NCBI RefSeq assembly: GCF_015686655.1
Contig: NZ_JADPMP010000013.1
Span: forward strand, 153,454 to 217,453
Direction: 5' to 3'
DNA length: 64,000 nt
Source: Pontibacter sp. FD36
GTDB lineage: Bacteria > Bacteroidota > Bacteroidia > Cytophagales > Hymenobacteraceae
Shown here piece after piece: positions 53,515-62,031 of this stretch. The notes beneath the pieces are model-generated. The model was not told where the DNA came from. It ran no database searches and worked only from the letters and a program-made list of their open reading frames with translations. The position numbers were made by a program, and so were the translations under genes. The stretch's first letter is position 1, and each line of letters opens with the position of its first letter.

Positions 53515-54627
53515 ATGAAGATCAAACTAAAACCATTGAAGGACCAGGTAATCGTGATTACAGGGGCATCGAGCGGTATCGGGCTTTGCACAGCCTTTGC
53601 CGCAGCCGAAAAAGGAGCGCGCCTGGTGCTGGCGGCCCGCAACGAGCAGGCGCTGTACGATATAGCACAGGAAATAAATGACAAAGGCGGCGAAGCTATT
53701 GCCATCGGGGCAGATGTGGCCCGGCAGCAGGATGTGCAGCGTATCGCCGATATGGCCATGTCACATTTTGGCGGCTTTGATACCTGGGTGAACAACGCCG
53801 GCGTTTCTGTTTACGGTCGCCTGCTGGAGGTGAGTGACGAAGACAACCGCCGCCTCTTCGAAACAAACTTCTGGGGAGTAGTGTATGGCTCACAGATGGC
53901 CGCCATGCACCTGCGCAACCGGGGTGGGGCCATCATCAACATTGGCAGCGTGCTGTCCGACATGGGTATTCCGATGCAGGGCATGTACAGTGCCACAAAG
54001 CATGCTGTGAAAGGCTTTACAGATTCCCTGCGCATAGAACTGGAAGAGGACGAAGCACCTGTATCGGTTACGCTGATCAAGCCTTCGGGCATTAACACCC
54101 CCTACCCTGACCATGCCAAGAACTACACAGACCATAAACTGACCCTGCCGCCACCGGTATACGAGCCGGAAGAAGTGGCCAACGCTATCCTCTATGCTGC
54201 CACCCACCAGAAACGCGACCTGATGGTAGGCGGAGGCGGCAAGCTTATGAGTCTTACAAATAAGATCGCACCGGGCCTGATGGATACTTCCAGTGAACTC
54301 CTTATGACGGATATGCAGCTTCTTGACGAATCGCCACAGCACCGCGATGGTGCCTTGCACAGACCAGGTGAAGGCGGCCGCATACATGGCCGCATCAAGG
54401 ACACCATGCCAACCAGCCTCTACACCCGTGCACTCACTAACCCTGTAGTGGCGGGCGCTGTAGTGGCCGCAGCAGGTGCCGCCGCTCTGGCTCTGATGGG
54501 CAAAAAGCGCACAGACAACGGTAATCGCAATTACAAGCAGGAGAATACCAAACCAGAGATGGTAGAGGTTGTGGAGATTGTAGAAGAAGTGAATGTTAAT
54601 CCACTTCCTCCGCAGCGACCGCTATAA
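53515..54627 (+). CDS. Short-chain dehydrogenase with C-terminal membrane-anchor extension
   Basis: 370 residues. Residues 1-260 form a classical SDR: cofactor motif TGASSGIG at about 17-24, NNAG, and catalytic YSATKHAVKGF. The last ~110 residues are unusual: a polar linker followed by a hydrophobic Ala/Gly/Val-rich segment (PVVAGAVVAAAGAAALALMG) and an acidic tail. Similar long SDRs of unknown substrate occur in many bacteria. It has its own terminator. Confidence 0.9.
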   Translation: MKIKLKPLKDQVIVITGASSGIGLCTAFAAAEKGARLVLAARNEQALYDIAQEINDKGGEAIAIGADVARQQDVQRIADMAMSHFGGFDTWVNNAGVSVYGRLLEVSDEDNRRLFETNFWGVVYGSQMAAMHLRNRGGAIINIGSVLSDMGIPMQGMYSATKHAVKGFTDSLRIELEEDEAPVSVTLIKPSGINTPYPDHAKNYTDHKLTLPPPVYEPEEVANAILYAATHQKRDLMVGGGGKLMSLTNKIAPGLMDTSSELLMTDMQLLDESPQHRDGALHRPGEGGRIHGRIKDTMPTSLYTRALTNPVVAGAVVAAAGAAALALMGKKRTDNGNRNYKQENTKPEMVEVVEIVEEVNVNPLPPQRPL

Positions 54628-54676
54628 ACTACTGTTTGCAGCCTGCGCCAACTGTGCAGGTAAAGCATAAAAGCTT

Positions 54677-54718
54677 CAAAAACAGGTGCAAAGTCCAGAA
54701 CTTTTGCACCTGTTTTTG
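54677..54718 (+). terminator. Terminator after the SDR gene
   Basis: 16-bp arms CAAAAACAGGTGCAAA/TTTGCACCTGTTTTTG around a 10-nt loop, with the A-tract and T-tract inside the arms. Symmetrical, so bidirectional in principle. Confidence 0.85.
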
Positions 54719-55072
54719 TTTTTACATAGAGAGCAGTTGGGATAGCCAAATGACTAAAATAAATATATTACAATAAAAACAAGCATTAAGGCTTAACACA
54801 GCCCCTCATCTGCCCAACAAAATTTTGTTTAAAATATTGCTTAAGAGCCTATATAGGTTAATTTAACTTGATCAAACCAGAAACACATTTGATATTATAT
54901 TTATAATTAGTAAATCACTATATCAAAAAACTACCAAAATACGTTGAATTAAATTGATAGTGATGCTGTTACAGGTGCACTAGTTACTCAACTGAAACAT
55001 CTGATATAGAGGTGGATAAAATATTTTCAGTGACAGTAGCATGTTCTGATGTATAACCACCGATTTTGACGT

Positions 55073-55080
55073 TATATTTG
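55073..55080 (+). promoter_or_regulatory. -7 promoter element of the small export gene
   Basis: TATATTTG, matching TAnnTTTG, 41 nt before the ATG at 55122. This leaves a normal 5' untranslated region of about 38 nt. Confidence 0.5.
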
Positions 55081-55121
55081 CAGACTTTAAAATAGTAGCT
55101 TAGCTTATTTTTTAGAACAAT

Positions 55122-55595
55122 ATGTTTGAAACGCTTCTTTATACCTTTCTTCTGAGTATCTCCCCATTCGGTGAAGCGCGGGCAGGCATACCTTACGCCA
55201 TTCTGAACAACGTTCACTTTATACTGGCTTTTCTGATCGGCACGGTGGCCAACACCCTGGTGTTTCCGTTGTTCATGTGGCTGATCGATACATTTAGTCA
55301 GAAGTTCTGGCCATTTAAAGCCTACAAAAAAGGTGTAATCTTTCTGTCAAAGCGGGCCAAAAAGATCGCTGGCGACAATGTGAAAAAGCATGGTTTCTGG
55401 GGACTGATGGTGTTTGTGATGATTCCGCTTCCTGGCACCGGAGCCTACATGGGTACCATTGCAGCCAACATCTTTAAGATCGAGCGCAAGAAAGCCTTTA
55501 TGGCCATCAGCCTGGGTGTAGTGATCTCGTCTATCTTCATGGCTCTGGCAACCCACCTGGGTCACCTGGGAGTGACGCAGCTTTCCTTTAACTAA
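55122..55595 (+). CDS. Putative small multidrug export protein (COG2426)
   Basis: 157 residues, four or five helices. Signature at the start: LLSISPFGEARAGIPYAI, and later PLPGTGAYMGTIAANIFKI and AFMAISLGVVISSIFMALATHLG, as in the Sm_multidrug_ex family. Transport activity has been proposed but is poorly documented. Own promoter and terminator. Confidence 0.85.
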   Translation: MFETLLYTFLLSISPFGEARAGIPYAILNNVHFILAFLIGTVANTLVFPLFMWLIDTFSQKFWPFKAYKKGVIFLSKRAKKIAGDNVKKHGFWGLMVFVMIPLPGTGAYMGTIAANIFKIERKKAFMAISLGVVISSIFMALATHLGHLGVTQLSFN

Positions 55596-55627
55596 GACGG
55601 CATACCGGATTTTACCGGATACATATG

Positions 55628-55675
55628 AAAGCCCTGCTTGCAAAGCCTGAATGGCTAAACGCAAGCAGGGCTTTT
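55628..55675 (+). terminator. Terminator after the small export gene
   Basis: 13-bp stem AAAGCCCTGCTTG/CAAGCAGGGCTTT with a 22-nt loop, followed by TTT. Located 33 bp after the stop codon. Confidence 0.85.
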
Positions 55676-55711
55676 TGCTGCGCAATCCCCCTCCTGCATC
55701 AGAAGAATTCG

Positions 55712-55719
55712 TAATTTTG
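55712..55719 (+). promoter_or_regulatory. -7 element of the metallo-hydrolase gene, leaderless geometry
   Basis: TAATTTTG, a match to TAnnTTTG, ending exactly 4 nt before the ATG at 55724. As at 21176 and 30107, transcription should start at or beside the initiation codon. Confidence 0.55.
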
Positions 55720-55723
55720 CCCC

Positions 55724-56845
55724 ATGACGCTAAAACGGATCATCAGCTATACCTTCCTTTTTCTTTTGCTGCTTATCGGTGTGGCCGGTTGCAGCTTCAT
55801 GCAGCTCTCTCCTCAGTTTGGCGCAGAGGCCAAAGGCAAGCGATTGCAAGCCATGCAGGCCTCTCCTCACTACCACGATGGTGTCTTCCATAACCCAGTC
55901 GAGACCAACATGGACATCGGCTTCAAAGGCTATGTGAAGATGATCCGCTCACGCTTCTTCGACGAGGTTGAAAACCAGGAGCCGGACTGGTACCTGCCCG
56001 TTGACAAAATAGCACCCGAGCGACTTGAAAAGGTGCAGGACACAGCCACTGTCATCACCTGGTTCGGACACTCCGCTTTTCTGATCGAGCTGGACGGCAA
56101 GCGCCTGCTCGTCGATCCGATGCTGGGCGAACGGGCCTCTCCCATCAGCTTCATGGGGCCAAAGCGCTTCAATGAGGAGTTACCTATTCCGATCGAAGAC
56201 CTGCCCTATATCGATGCGATCCTGATCTCGCATGATCACTATGACCACCTGGATTATGGTTCTATTAAACAACTAGCCGACAAAACCGGGCACTTTTATG
56301 TAGCCCTTGGCGTGGGCGCGCACCTGGAGCGTTGGGGGGTACCCGCCGAAAAGATTACGGAGCTGGACTGGTGGGACGAAGCCGAGATGGCAGGTATAAA
56401 GTTTGTCGCCACCCCAGCCCGCCATTTCTCCGGGCGAGGTTTCTCAGATCGCATGAAAACCCTGTGGGCCTCCTGGGTCATCGTTGGGAAAGAAGACCGT
56501 ATCTTCTTCAGTGGTGATACGGGTTACTTCGATGGGTTTAAAGAGATCGGCGAAAAGTACGGCCCCTTTGATATTACACTGCTGGAGTGCGGACAGTACA
56601 ACGAGCTCTGGTCCAGTATCCACATGATGCCGGAGCAAACCGTGCAGGCACACCTCGACCTGAAAGGGAAACTGATGATGCCGATCCACTGGGGCGCTTT
56701 TGCTCTGGCCCTGCATTCCTGGACCGATCCGATCGAGCGAGTGACCAAAGCAGCCAAGTCGCAAGGTATAATGATGACGACACCACGCATCGGGCAATCA
56801 ATCATACTGGGTCGCCAGACACCCCGCAGCAAGTGGTGGGAATAG
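55724..56845 (+). CDS. Metallo-beta-lactamase-fold hydrolase lipoprotein (NAPE-PLD-like)
   Basis: 373 residues. The lipoprotein signal ends in GVAGC (cysteine near residue 23). Metal site His170-Asp-His-Tyr-Asp-His175 (SHDHYDH), then PARHFSGRG, FSGDTGYFDGF and MPIHWGAFALA. The length and order match the NAPE-phospholipase D-like/UlaG group, which cleave phosphodiester bonds in lipids; the true substrate is unknown. The lipobox indicates attachment to a membrane facing the periplasm or surface. Confidence 0.88.
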   Translation: MTLKRIISYTFLFLLLLIGVAGCSFMQLSPQFGAEAKGKRLQAMQASPHYHDGVFHNPVETNMDIGFKGYVKMIRSRFFDEVENQEPDWYLPVDKIAPERLEKVQDTATVITWFGHSAFLIELDGKRLLVDPMLGERASPISFMGPKRFNEELPIPIEDLPYIDAILISHDHYDHLDYGSIKQLADKTGHFYVALGVGAHLERWGVPAEKITELDWWDEAEMAGIKFVATPARHFSGRGFSDRMKTLWASWVIVGKEDRIFFSGDTGYFDGFKEIGEKYGPFDITLLECGQYNELWSSIHMMPEQTVQAHLDLKGKLMMPIHWGAFALALHSWTDPIERVTKAAKSQGIMMTTPRIGQSIILGRQTPRSKWWE

Positions 56846-56923
56846 GACCTAGCCGACTCAAATTAGCAACACAGAAAGCCTGTTCGCAGTATTGCTAATA
56901 GGCATCTACACAAGCACCACGTT

Positions 56924-58741
56924 TTGAAAAACAATACGAACACCACACAGCAGGCCAGACCTGCACGCCTCTTTGACTGCATTGACTGGCAGTTGCAGCA
57001 GTTTCCACTTGACGATATGCTGGCTTCAAAAGAAGACGGTCAGTGGCGCACCTACAGCACCCAGGAAGTAAAGGACCTTGTTAACCGCATCAGTGCCTCC
57101 CTGCTCAGTGCCGGTATCAGTAAAAACGACGGCACCCCGGAAGGCCGTGACAAAGTAGCCATTATCAGTCCGAACTGTCCGGAATGGATGCTGGTGGACA
57201 TGGGCATCCAGCAAATCGGTGCCATTTCGGTCCCCATCTACCCGACTATCAGCAATAGTGAGTTGGAGTTTATCCTGCGTGATGCTACTGTGAAAATGAT
57301 CTTTGTAGGCAACGAGGTGCTGTATCGCAAGATAGTAGGTATGCAGGATGCCCTGCCTGAGCTGCAGGCGATCTATACCTTCAAACCAGTAGAAGATGCT
57401 CCCTCCTGGAAAGAGTTGCTAACCGAACCTGCTGTCCATACCCTGCAACAGCTAGAGGTGCTGCGCGATGCCGTAGAGGACCACGAGCTGGCCACCATCC
57501 TGTATACATCTGGCACTACGGGCACTCCCAAAGGGGTGATGCTCTCCCACTTCAGTATCCTGAACAATGTGTTCGACAGTGCCCTGATCATTGAAGAAGT
57601 GGGTGTGTTCCGCAAGAAGGCCATCAGTTTTCTGCCACTCAACCATGCTTTCGAGCGCATGGCCACCTACTGCTACTTCTACTGCGGCGTATCCATTTAC
57701 TATGCCGAAGGAATGGAGACCATTGCCGGCAACCTGCGGGAAGTGAAGCCCACTATTTTCACGACAGTGCCGCGTTTGCTGGAGAAGGTATACGAAGGCA
57801 TTGTGGCCAAGGGATCTGAACTCACAGGCAACAAAAAGAAGATCTTTTTCTGGGCACTGGACCTGGCCGAGCGTTTTGAGATCAACAAGCCGATGCCACT
57901 GACCTACCGCCTGCAGTTGGCCATTGCCGACCGGCTGGTGTTCAGCAAATGGCGACAGGCATTGGGCGGCGAGGTGAAGTCGATTATCACAGGTGCGGCC
58001 GCTTGTCAGGTACGACTGCTCCGCATCTTCACAGCCGCTGGCATTGTCATACAGGAAGGCTACGGTCTCACCGAAGCCTCCCCGATCATCAGCGGCAATC
58101 GCTATTCCGAGGAAAATCGCATGTTCGGTACGGTAGGTCCGCTGCTCAAAAATGTGGAAGTGAAGATCGCACCTGACGGAGAAATCCTCTGTAAAGGACC
58201 GAACGTGATGATGGGCTATTACAAACGTCCTGACCTGACCGCGGAGGTGATCGATAACGAGGGCTGGCTCCATACCGGCGACATTGGCACCTTGATCGAT
58301 GGAAAATTCCTGAAAATAACCGACCGAAAGAAAGAGCTATTTAAGACAAGCGGCGGCAAGTACGTAGCCCCGCAGCCGATCGAAAACAAAATGGTAGAAA
58401 GCGGTTGGATCGAGCAGATCATGGTAGTCGGGGAAATGCAGAAGTTTGTGGGCGCCCTGATCGTGCCAGCGTTTAACAAGCTGCGCGAATGGTATGACCA
58501 GCAGGGCAAATCCTACCCAGGCAATCAGGAAGTGCTGGAAGACAAAGAGGTATGGACGCTGATCAAACAGGCTGTGAATCAATACAACGTAGAGTTCAAC
58601 CCAGTGGAACAAGTCAAAAAATTCGCCCTTATACCTGCCGAATGGTCCATCGAAACAGGTGAGCTCACGCCTACGCTTAAGCTGAAGCGCCGGGTCATTC
58701 TGGAAAGGTATAATCACCTGGTAAGTTCACTGTATGTATAG
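56924..58741 (+). CDS. Long-chain fatty acid-CoA ligase (AMP-binding)
   Basis: 605 residues from a TTG; no ATG precedes the first conserved block. The phosphate-binding motif TILYTSGTTGTPKGVMLSH is at about 191-209. Further motifs are GYGLTEASPIIS, WLHTGDIG and DRKKELFKTSGGKYVAPQPIE. It adenylates a long-chain fatty acid and transfers it to CoA. The C-terminus is of the FadD15/ACSBG-like bacterial group. It may feed acyl-CoA to sphingolipid synthesis, but it is not in that operon. Confidence 0.93.
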   Translation: MKNNTNTTQQARPARLFDCIDWQLQQFPLDDMLASKEDGQWRTYSTQEVKDLVNRISASLLSAGISKNDGTPEGRDKVAIISPNCPEWMLVDMGIQQIGAISVPIYPTISNSELEFILRDATVKMIFVGNEVLYRKIVGMQDALPELQAIYTFKPVEDAPSWKELLTEPAVHTLQQLEVLRDAVEDHELATILYTSGTTGTPKGVMLSHFSILNNVFDSALIIEEVGVFRKKAISFLPLNHAFERMATYCYFYCGVSIYYAEGMETIAGNLREVKPTIFTTVPRLLEKVYEGIVAKGSELTGNKKKIFFWALDLAERFEINKPMPLTYRLQLAIADRLVFSKWRQALGGEVKSIITGAAACQVRLLRIFTAAGIVIQEGYGLTEASPIISGNRYSEENRMFGTVGPLLKNVEVKIAPDGEILCKGPNVMMGYYKRPDLTAEVIDNEGWLHTGDIGTLIDGKFLKITDRKKELFKTSGGKYVAPQPIENKMVESGWIEQIMVVGEMQKFVGALIVPAFNKLREWYDQQGKSYPGNQEVLEDKEVWTLIKQAVNQYNVEFNPVEQVKKFALIPAEWSIETGELTPTLKLKRRVILERYNHLVSSLYV

Positions 58742-58809
58742 TCCGATTCATCGAACAGCCTGCACAACTGGCGAATAATGCCTATATTAGTCCTTCTAAA
58801 TTCAAAAAC

Positions 58810-59241
58810 ATGATCAAAAGCTTATTGACAGCTCTTTTGCTGACTACCGGTATTTTGTCTATAGATTCACCCGGCAACCTACCTGTTACTAACAAACCGA
58901 ACGACACCCTGAAAGAAAGTCTGGCAAGAGGCCAGCAGGTATACGCTGCCAATTGTGCGAGCTGTCATATGGCAGAGGGCGAAGGGATACCATCCACTTT
59001 CCCGCCGCTGGCCAAATCCGATTACCTGATGAAAGATCAGAAACGGGCGATCCGCACGGTATTACACGGGCTGAGCGGCGAAATTACTGTCAATGGCGAC
59101 ACATACAATATGGCCATGCCTGGCTACGATTCCTTATCAGATCAGGAAGTGGCTGATGTGCTTAACTACATCCAAAACAGCTGGGGCAACAAAGCCAAGC
59201 CTGTAACACCCGCCCAGGTAAAAGCGGAACGGAAGAAGTAG
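58810..59241 (+). CDS. Monohaem c-type cytochrome
   Basis: 143 residues, short signal sequence (LLTALLLTTGILSIDS), one haem site Cys49-Ala-Ser-Cys52-His53 (NCASCH), and a likely Met ligand in YNMAMPGYDSLSD. The rest fits cytochrome c of the class found in oxidase-associated or dehydrogenase-associated electron carriers. It probably acts in the periplasm. It follows the acyl-CoA ligase by 68 bp on the same strand. Confidence 0.9.
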   Translation: MIKSLLTALLLTTGILSIDSPGNLPVTNKPNDTLKESLARGQQVYAANCASCHMAEGEGIPSTFPPLAKSDYLMKDQKRAIRTVLHGLSGEITVNGDTYNMAMPGYDSLSDQEVADVLNYIQNSWGNKAKPVTPAQVKAERKK

Positions 59242-59266
59242 AGATTTTTTCGCTTAAAAGGCTTAA

Positions 59267-59390
59267 CCCCTCGCTCGCGTCCCGCGAGTGTGAGCTATCC
59301 AGTGGCGTCCCGCCACTTGTGCCATTTAGCACAAAGAGTAGCGGCCGGAGTCCGCCAAATAGTTCGCACTCGCGGGACGCGAGCGAGGGG
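59267..59390. repeat. Large multi-hairpin palindromic element
   Basis: Perfect 24-bp inverted arms at 59267-59290 and 59367-59390 (CCCCTCGCTCGCGTCCCGCG and its complement), continued inward by about 8 imperfect pairs. Inside are three smaller hairpins: AGTGGCG/CGCCACT (59301-59317), TTGTGC/GCACAA (59317-59334) and GCGG/CCGC (59341-59356). The G+C-rich arms and nested hairpins are those of an interspersed palindromic repeat. It lies between the cytochrome and TauE genes. Confidence 0.8.
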
Positions 59391-59420
59391 GTCTGCTTAT
59401 ATAACCGCAAAATCAAACGC

Positions 59421-60176
59421 ATGCAGCACTGGGAGTTACTGTTCTTCTTTTTCGTGATTGCCTTTGTGTATGCCTCCGTGGGTTTTGGCGGAGGATCGAG
59501 TTACCTGGCTGTGTTGGCGATGTATAGCCTGCCCTTTCAGGAAATTCGCCTGATCGCCCTGCTCTGCAATGTGGTGGTGGTGACGGGCGGCACGCTGCTG
59601 TTCATCCGGCACGGACAAGTCAACTGGAAGAAGATCATTCCGCTGGTGCTGGTGAGCGTGCCGATGGCTTTCCTGGGGGCAAGTCTGCGACTGGAACAGG
59701 AAACCTTTTTTGTTTTGTTGGGATGTAGTCTGCTGACGGCGGCCGTACTGCTTTGGAGACAAAACCGCTCTATACCTGAGCAGGTCGACGCCCATCCTAC
59801 ACAAGCTAACTATACCCGTGACGGTCTGTTGGGCGGCAGTCTTGGTTTGCTGTCCGGTATGGTAGGTATAGGAGGTGGTATATTCCTTGCACCGCTGCTC
59901 AACCTGATTCGCTGGGACAATGCCAGGCGCATTGCTGCCACGGCGAGTTTGTTTATTTTGGTAAATTCAATTTCAGGTATAGCAGGCCAGCTAACGCACT
60001 TGCCAGCCTCCATCGACTGGAACCGTATACTTCTGCTAGGTATAGCTGTGCTCGCCGGCGGACAATTAGGCTCCCGCATTGCCATTGCCAGGTTCAACCC
60101 ACTGGTCATCCGTCGCATGACGGCCGTGCTGATATTTGTGGCAGGTATAGAAGTGCTCTACAAACAGCTGACTTAA
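59421..60176 (+). CDS. TauE/SafE family sulfite or sulfur-compound exporter-like protein
   Basis: 251 residues from the ATG at 59421, eight helices. Signatures are FVYASVGFGGGSSYLAVLAM near the start and the repeated GLLSGMVGIGGGIFLAPLLNL in the second half. The frame stays open further upstream, but that part is translated from the palindromic element, so it is not used. TauE proteins move sulfur-containing or organic anions; the substrate is unknown. Confidence 0.88.
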   Translation: MQHWELLFFFFVIAFVYASVGFGGGSSYLAVLAMYSLPFQEIRLIALLCNVVVVTGGTLLFIRHGQVNWKKIIPLVLVSVPMAFLGASLRLEQETFFVLLGCSLLTAAVLLWRQNRSIPEQVDAHPTQANYTRDGLLGGSLGLLSGMVGIGGGIFLAPLLNLIRWDNARRIAATASLFILVNSISGIAGQLTHLPASIDWNRILLLGIAVLAGGQLGSRIAIARFNPLVIRRMTAVLIFVAGIEVLYKQLT

Positions 60177-60298
60177 TCAGATAGGTTGAATTTGGCGGCA
60201 TAGCAAAATATTAGCATCAGGAGAGGCCGAAACACTTCGCTAGAATTGTCAAACGCAGTGTTGTTGATGGTCTCAAATCCATTGTTTAGAAAAAGAAT

Positions 60299-60541
60299 AT
60301 GAAAGTAAATGTCCTGGCATTCGGTATTGCAAAAGACATCTTTGGGGCTTCGTCCACGGAGGTAGGCCTTGCCGGAGAAGCGACGGTGGAGGCGCTGCGA
60401 ACAGCACTTGAAACGCAGTACCCCCGGTTGAAACAACTGGCTTCTTTTATGATCGCGGTGAATGACGAATATGCTGCGGCTGGTCAGGTATTGACACCAG
60501 AAGATGAAGTCGCCATTATCCCACCGGTAAGCGGCGGTTAA
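60299..60541 (+). CDS. moaD: Molybdopterin synthase small subunit MoaD
   Basis: 80 residues, ubiquitin fold, ending in the required Gly-Gly (IIPPVSGG) that is thiocarboxylated. It carries sulfur to cyclic pyranopterin monophosphate with MoaE. The gene is 12 bp before moaE. MoeB, which activates it, is encoded on the opposite strand downstream. Confidence 0.93.
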   Translation: MKVNVLAFGIAKDIFGASSTEVGLAGEATVEALRTALETQYPRLKQLASFMIAVNDEYAAAGQVLTPEDEVAIIPPVSGG

Positions 60542-60552
60542 TCACAGCGCAC

Positions 60553-60969
60553 ATGATCGATATACAACTAACAGAAGAGCCGCTCGAAATCTCCGCCTGC
60601 ATCGACTGGGTAATGTCGCCAACTTGCGGGGGCATTGACGTGTTCATCGGCACGGTGCGCAACGCCACCAAAGGCAAGGCCGTACTGCGACTGGAGTTCG
60701 AGGCCTATGGCAAAATGGCCCTCAGGGAAATGCAGAAAATTGCAGAAGAAGCGCAGGCTAAATGGCCCATCGAAAAGATACTGCTGCACCACCGCACGGG
60801 CGTGCTGCAGGTAGGCGAAGTCCCGGTGATCATAGCCGTGGCCGCTGCTCATCGCGATGCCGCCTTTGATGCCTGCCGTTACATCATCGACACGCTCAAG
60901 CAAACGGTGCCCATCTGGAAAAAAGAGATTTTTGAAGATGGTGAGGTATGGGTGGCTGCCCACCCCTAA
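60553..60969 (+). CDS. moaE: Molybdopterin synthase catalytic subunit MoaE
   Basis: 138 residues. Family motifs are CGGIDVFIGTVRN, VLRLEFEAYGKMA, HHRTGVLQVGEVPVIIAVAA and the final TVPIWKKEIFEDGEVWV with the catalytic lysines. With MoaD it makes molybdopterin. Its stop is adjacent to the stop of the convergent moeB gene. Confidence 0.94.
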   Translation: MIDIQLTEEPLEISACIDWVMSPTCGGIDVFIGTVRNATKGKAVLRLEFEAYGKMALREMQKIAEEAQAKWPIEKILLHHRTGVLQVGEVPVIIAVAAAHRDAAFDACRYIIDTLKQTVPIWKKEIFEDGEVWVAAHP

Positions 60970-62031
60970 TTACTGCTGTTCTTTCCAGGCTTTTATACCC
61001 CCTTCTAGAGAGTATATTTCCAGCTCGGGTAACGCCTTTGAGATGCGCTTCACCGCCTCTCCACTCCGCTTGCCCGAAGCACAGTACAACACCAGCGGCT
61101 TGTTATCCGGCAATTGATTCATCTGCTCCGCTAGTTGATCGAGCGGCACATGCTTGCCACCAATGTGAAAAGCTTCCCGCTCCTCTTCACGCCGCACATC
61201 CACCAGTTCATAGAGCCCTTGGGCTATACCTTGTTTCAACTCCGGCACCGAGATAAGCGGCACTTGCTCTGTTTCCGATAATTTGTCAATCTTCACATTT
61301 GACACTTTCCCAACTTTAATGATGCGGCTTTGCATTGACAAGGCATCCAGCAAAAGGAGTTTGCCCACCAACGGTTCACCGGCACCAGTGATTAACTTGA
61401 GTACCTCGTTTGCCTGCATACAGCCAATCATACCTGCCAGCGTAGGAATCACACCACCATCGGCACAATTAGGTACCTGCGACGCATCCACCTCCGGAAA
61501 AACATCGCGGTAGTTCGGGCTTCTTTTGCCGGCTTCAACCGACACATTCCAGACCGCCACCTGCCCCTCAAATTGGTAAATGGCCCCATACACCAGCGGC
61601 TTTCCGGCCAGCACACAGGCATCGTTAAGCAGGTATTTCGTATCGAAATTATCCGTCCCGTCGAGCACCACGTCATAGTCCTGCAGGAGCTCCAGCACGT
61701 TGTCCGAGGTCACTTTCAATTGATGGACTACCAGTTTTATACCTGAATTCTGCTGCTGCAGTTTTTCACAGGCGATACGGGCTTTGTTCTGACCTACTTC
61801 AGCGGGTGTAAAGAGGATTTGGCGGTGCAGGTTGCCGGGCGAAACCGTATCGAAGTCGGCTATACCTAGCGTCCCTATACCTGCGGCCGCCAGATACTGC
61901 GCCGCCGGACAACCCAGTCCGCCAGCACCCACCACCAGTACACGCGCCTGTTGTAGACGCTCCTGGCTGGCTTCCCCGAAACCTGGCAAGGCAATCTGGC
62001 AACTGTAGCGTAACAAGTCGGAAGCTTGCAT
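60970..62031 (-). CDS. moeB: Molybdopterin-synthase adenylyltransferase MoeB with C-terminal rhodanese domain
   Basis: 353 residues. The N-terminal E1-like domain has GAGGLGCPAAQYLAAAG and DGTDNFDTKYLLND. The C-terminal rhodanese domain (about 250-353) has the active-site cysteine in LYCASGKRSGEAV. It adenylates MoaD, and the rhodanese could supply sulfur. The usual zinc CxxC pairs are absent: the place of CYRC is occupied by NYRDVFPE. It ends next to moaE and abuts mobA. Confidence 0.92.
   Translation of the reverse strand: MQASDLLRYSCQIALPGFGEASQERLQQARVLVVGAGGLGCPAAQYLAAAGIGTLGIADFDTVSPGNLHRQILFTPAEVGQNKARIACEKLQQQNSGIKLVVHQLKVTSDNVLELLQDYDVVLDGTDNFDTKYLLNDACVLAGKPLVYGAIYQFEGQVAVWNVSVEAGKRSPNYRDVFPEVDASQVPNCADGGVIPTLAGMIGCMQANEVLKLITGAGEPLVGKLLLLDALSMQSRIIKVGKVSNVKIDKLSETEQVPLISVPELKQGIAQGLYELVDVRREEEREAFHIGGKHVPLDQLAEQMNQLPDNKPLVLYCASGKRSGEAVKRISKALPELEIYSLEGGIKAWKEQQ

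Larger units (their letters stand above)
54628..55121. other. A+T-rich intergenic region
   Basis: About 490 bp. It contains the SDR terminator (54677-54718) and a -7 promoter element (55073-55080). Between them the sequence is markedly A+T-rich without recognisable genes; only a short, low-complexity frame on the minus strand exists, and I do not consider it coding. Confidence 0.5.

Noticed and set aside
59319..59420. 34-codon N-terminal extension of TauE
   Set aside because: It is translated from the palindromic element and is hydrophilic; the first TauE helix begins right after the ATG at 59421.
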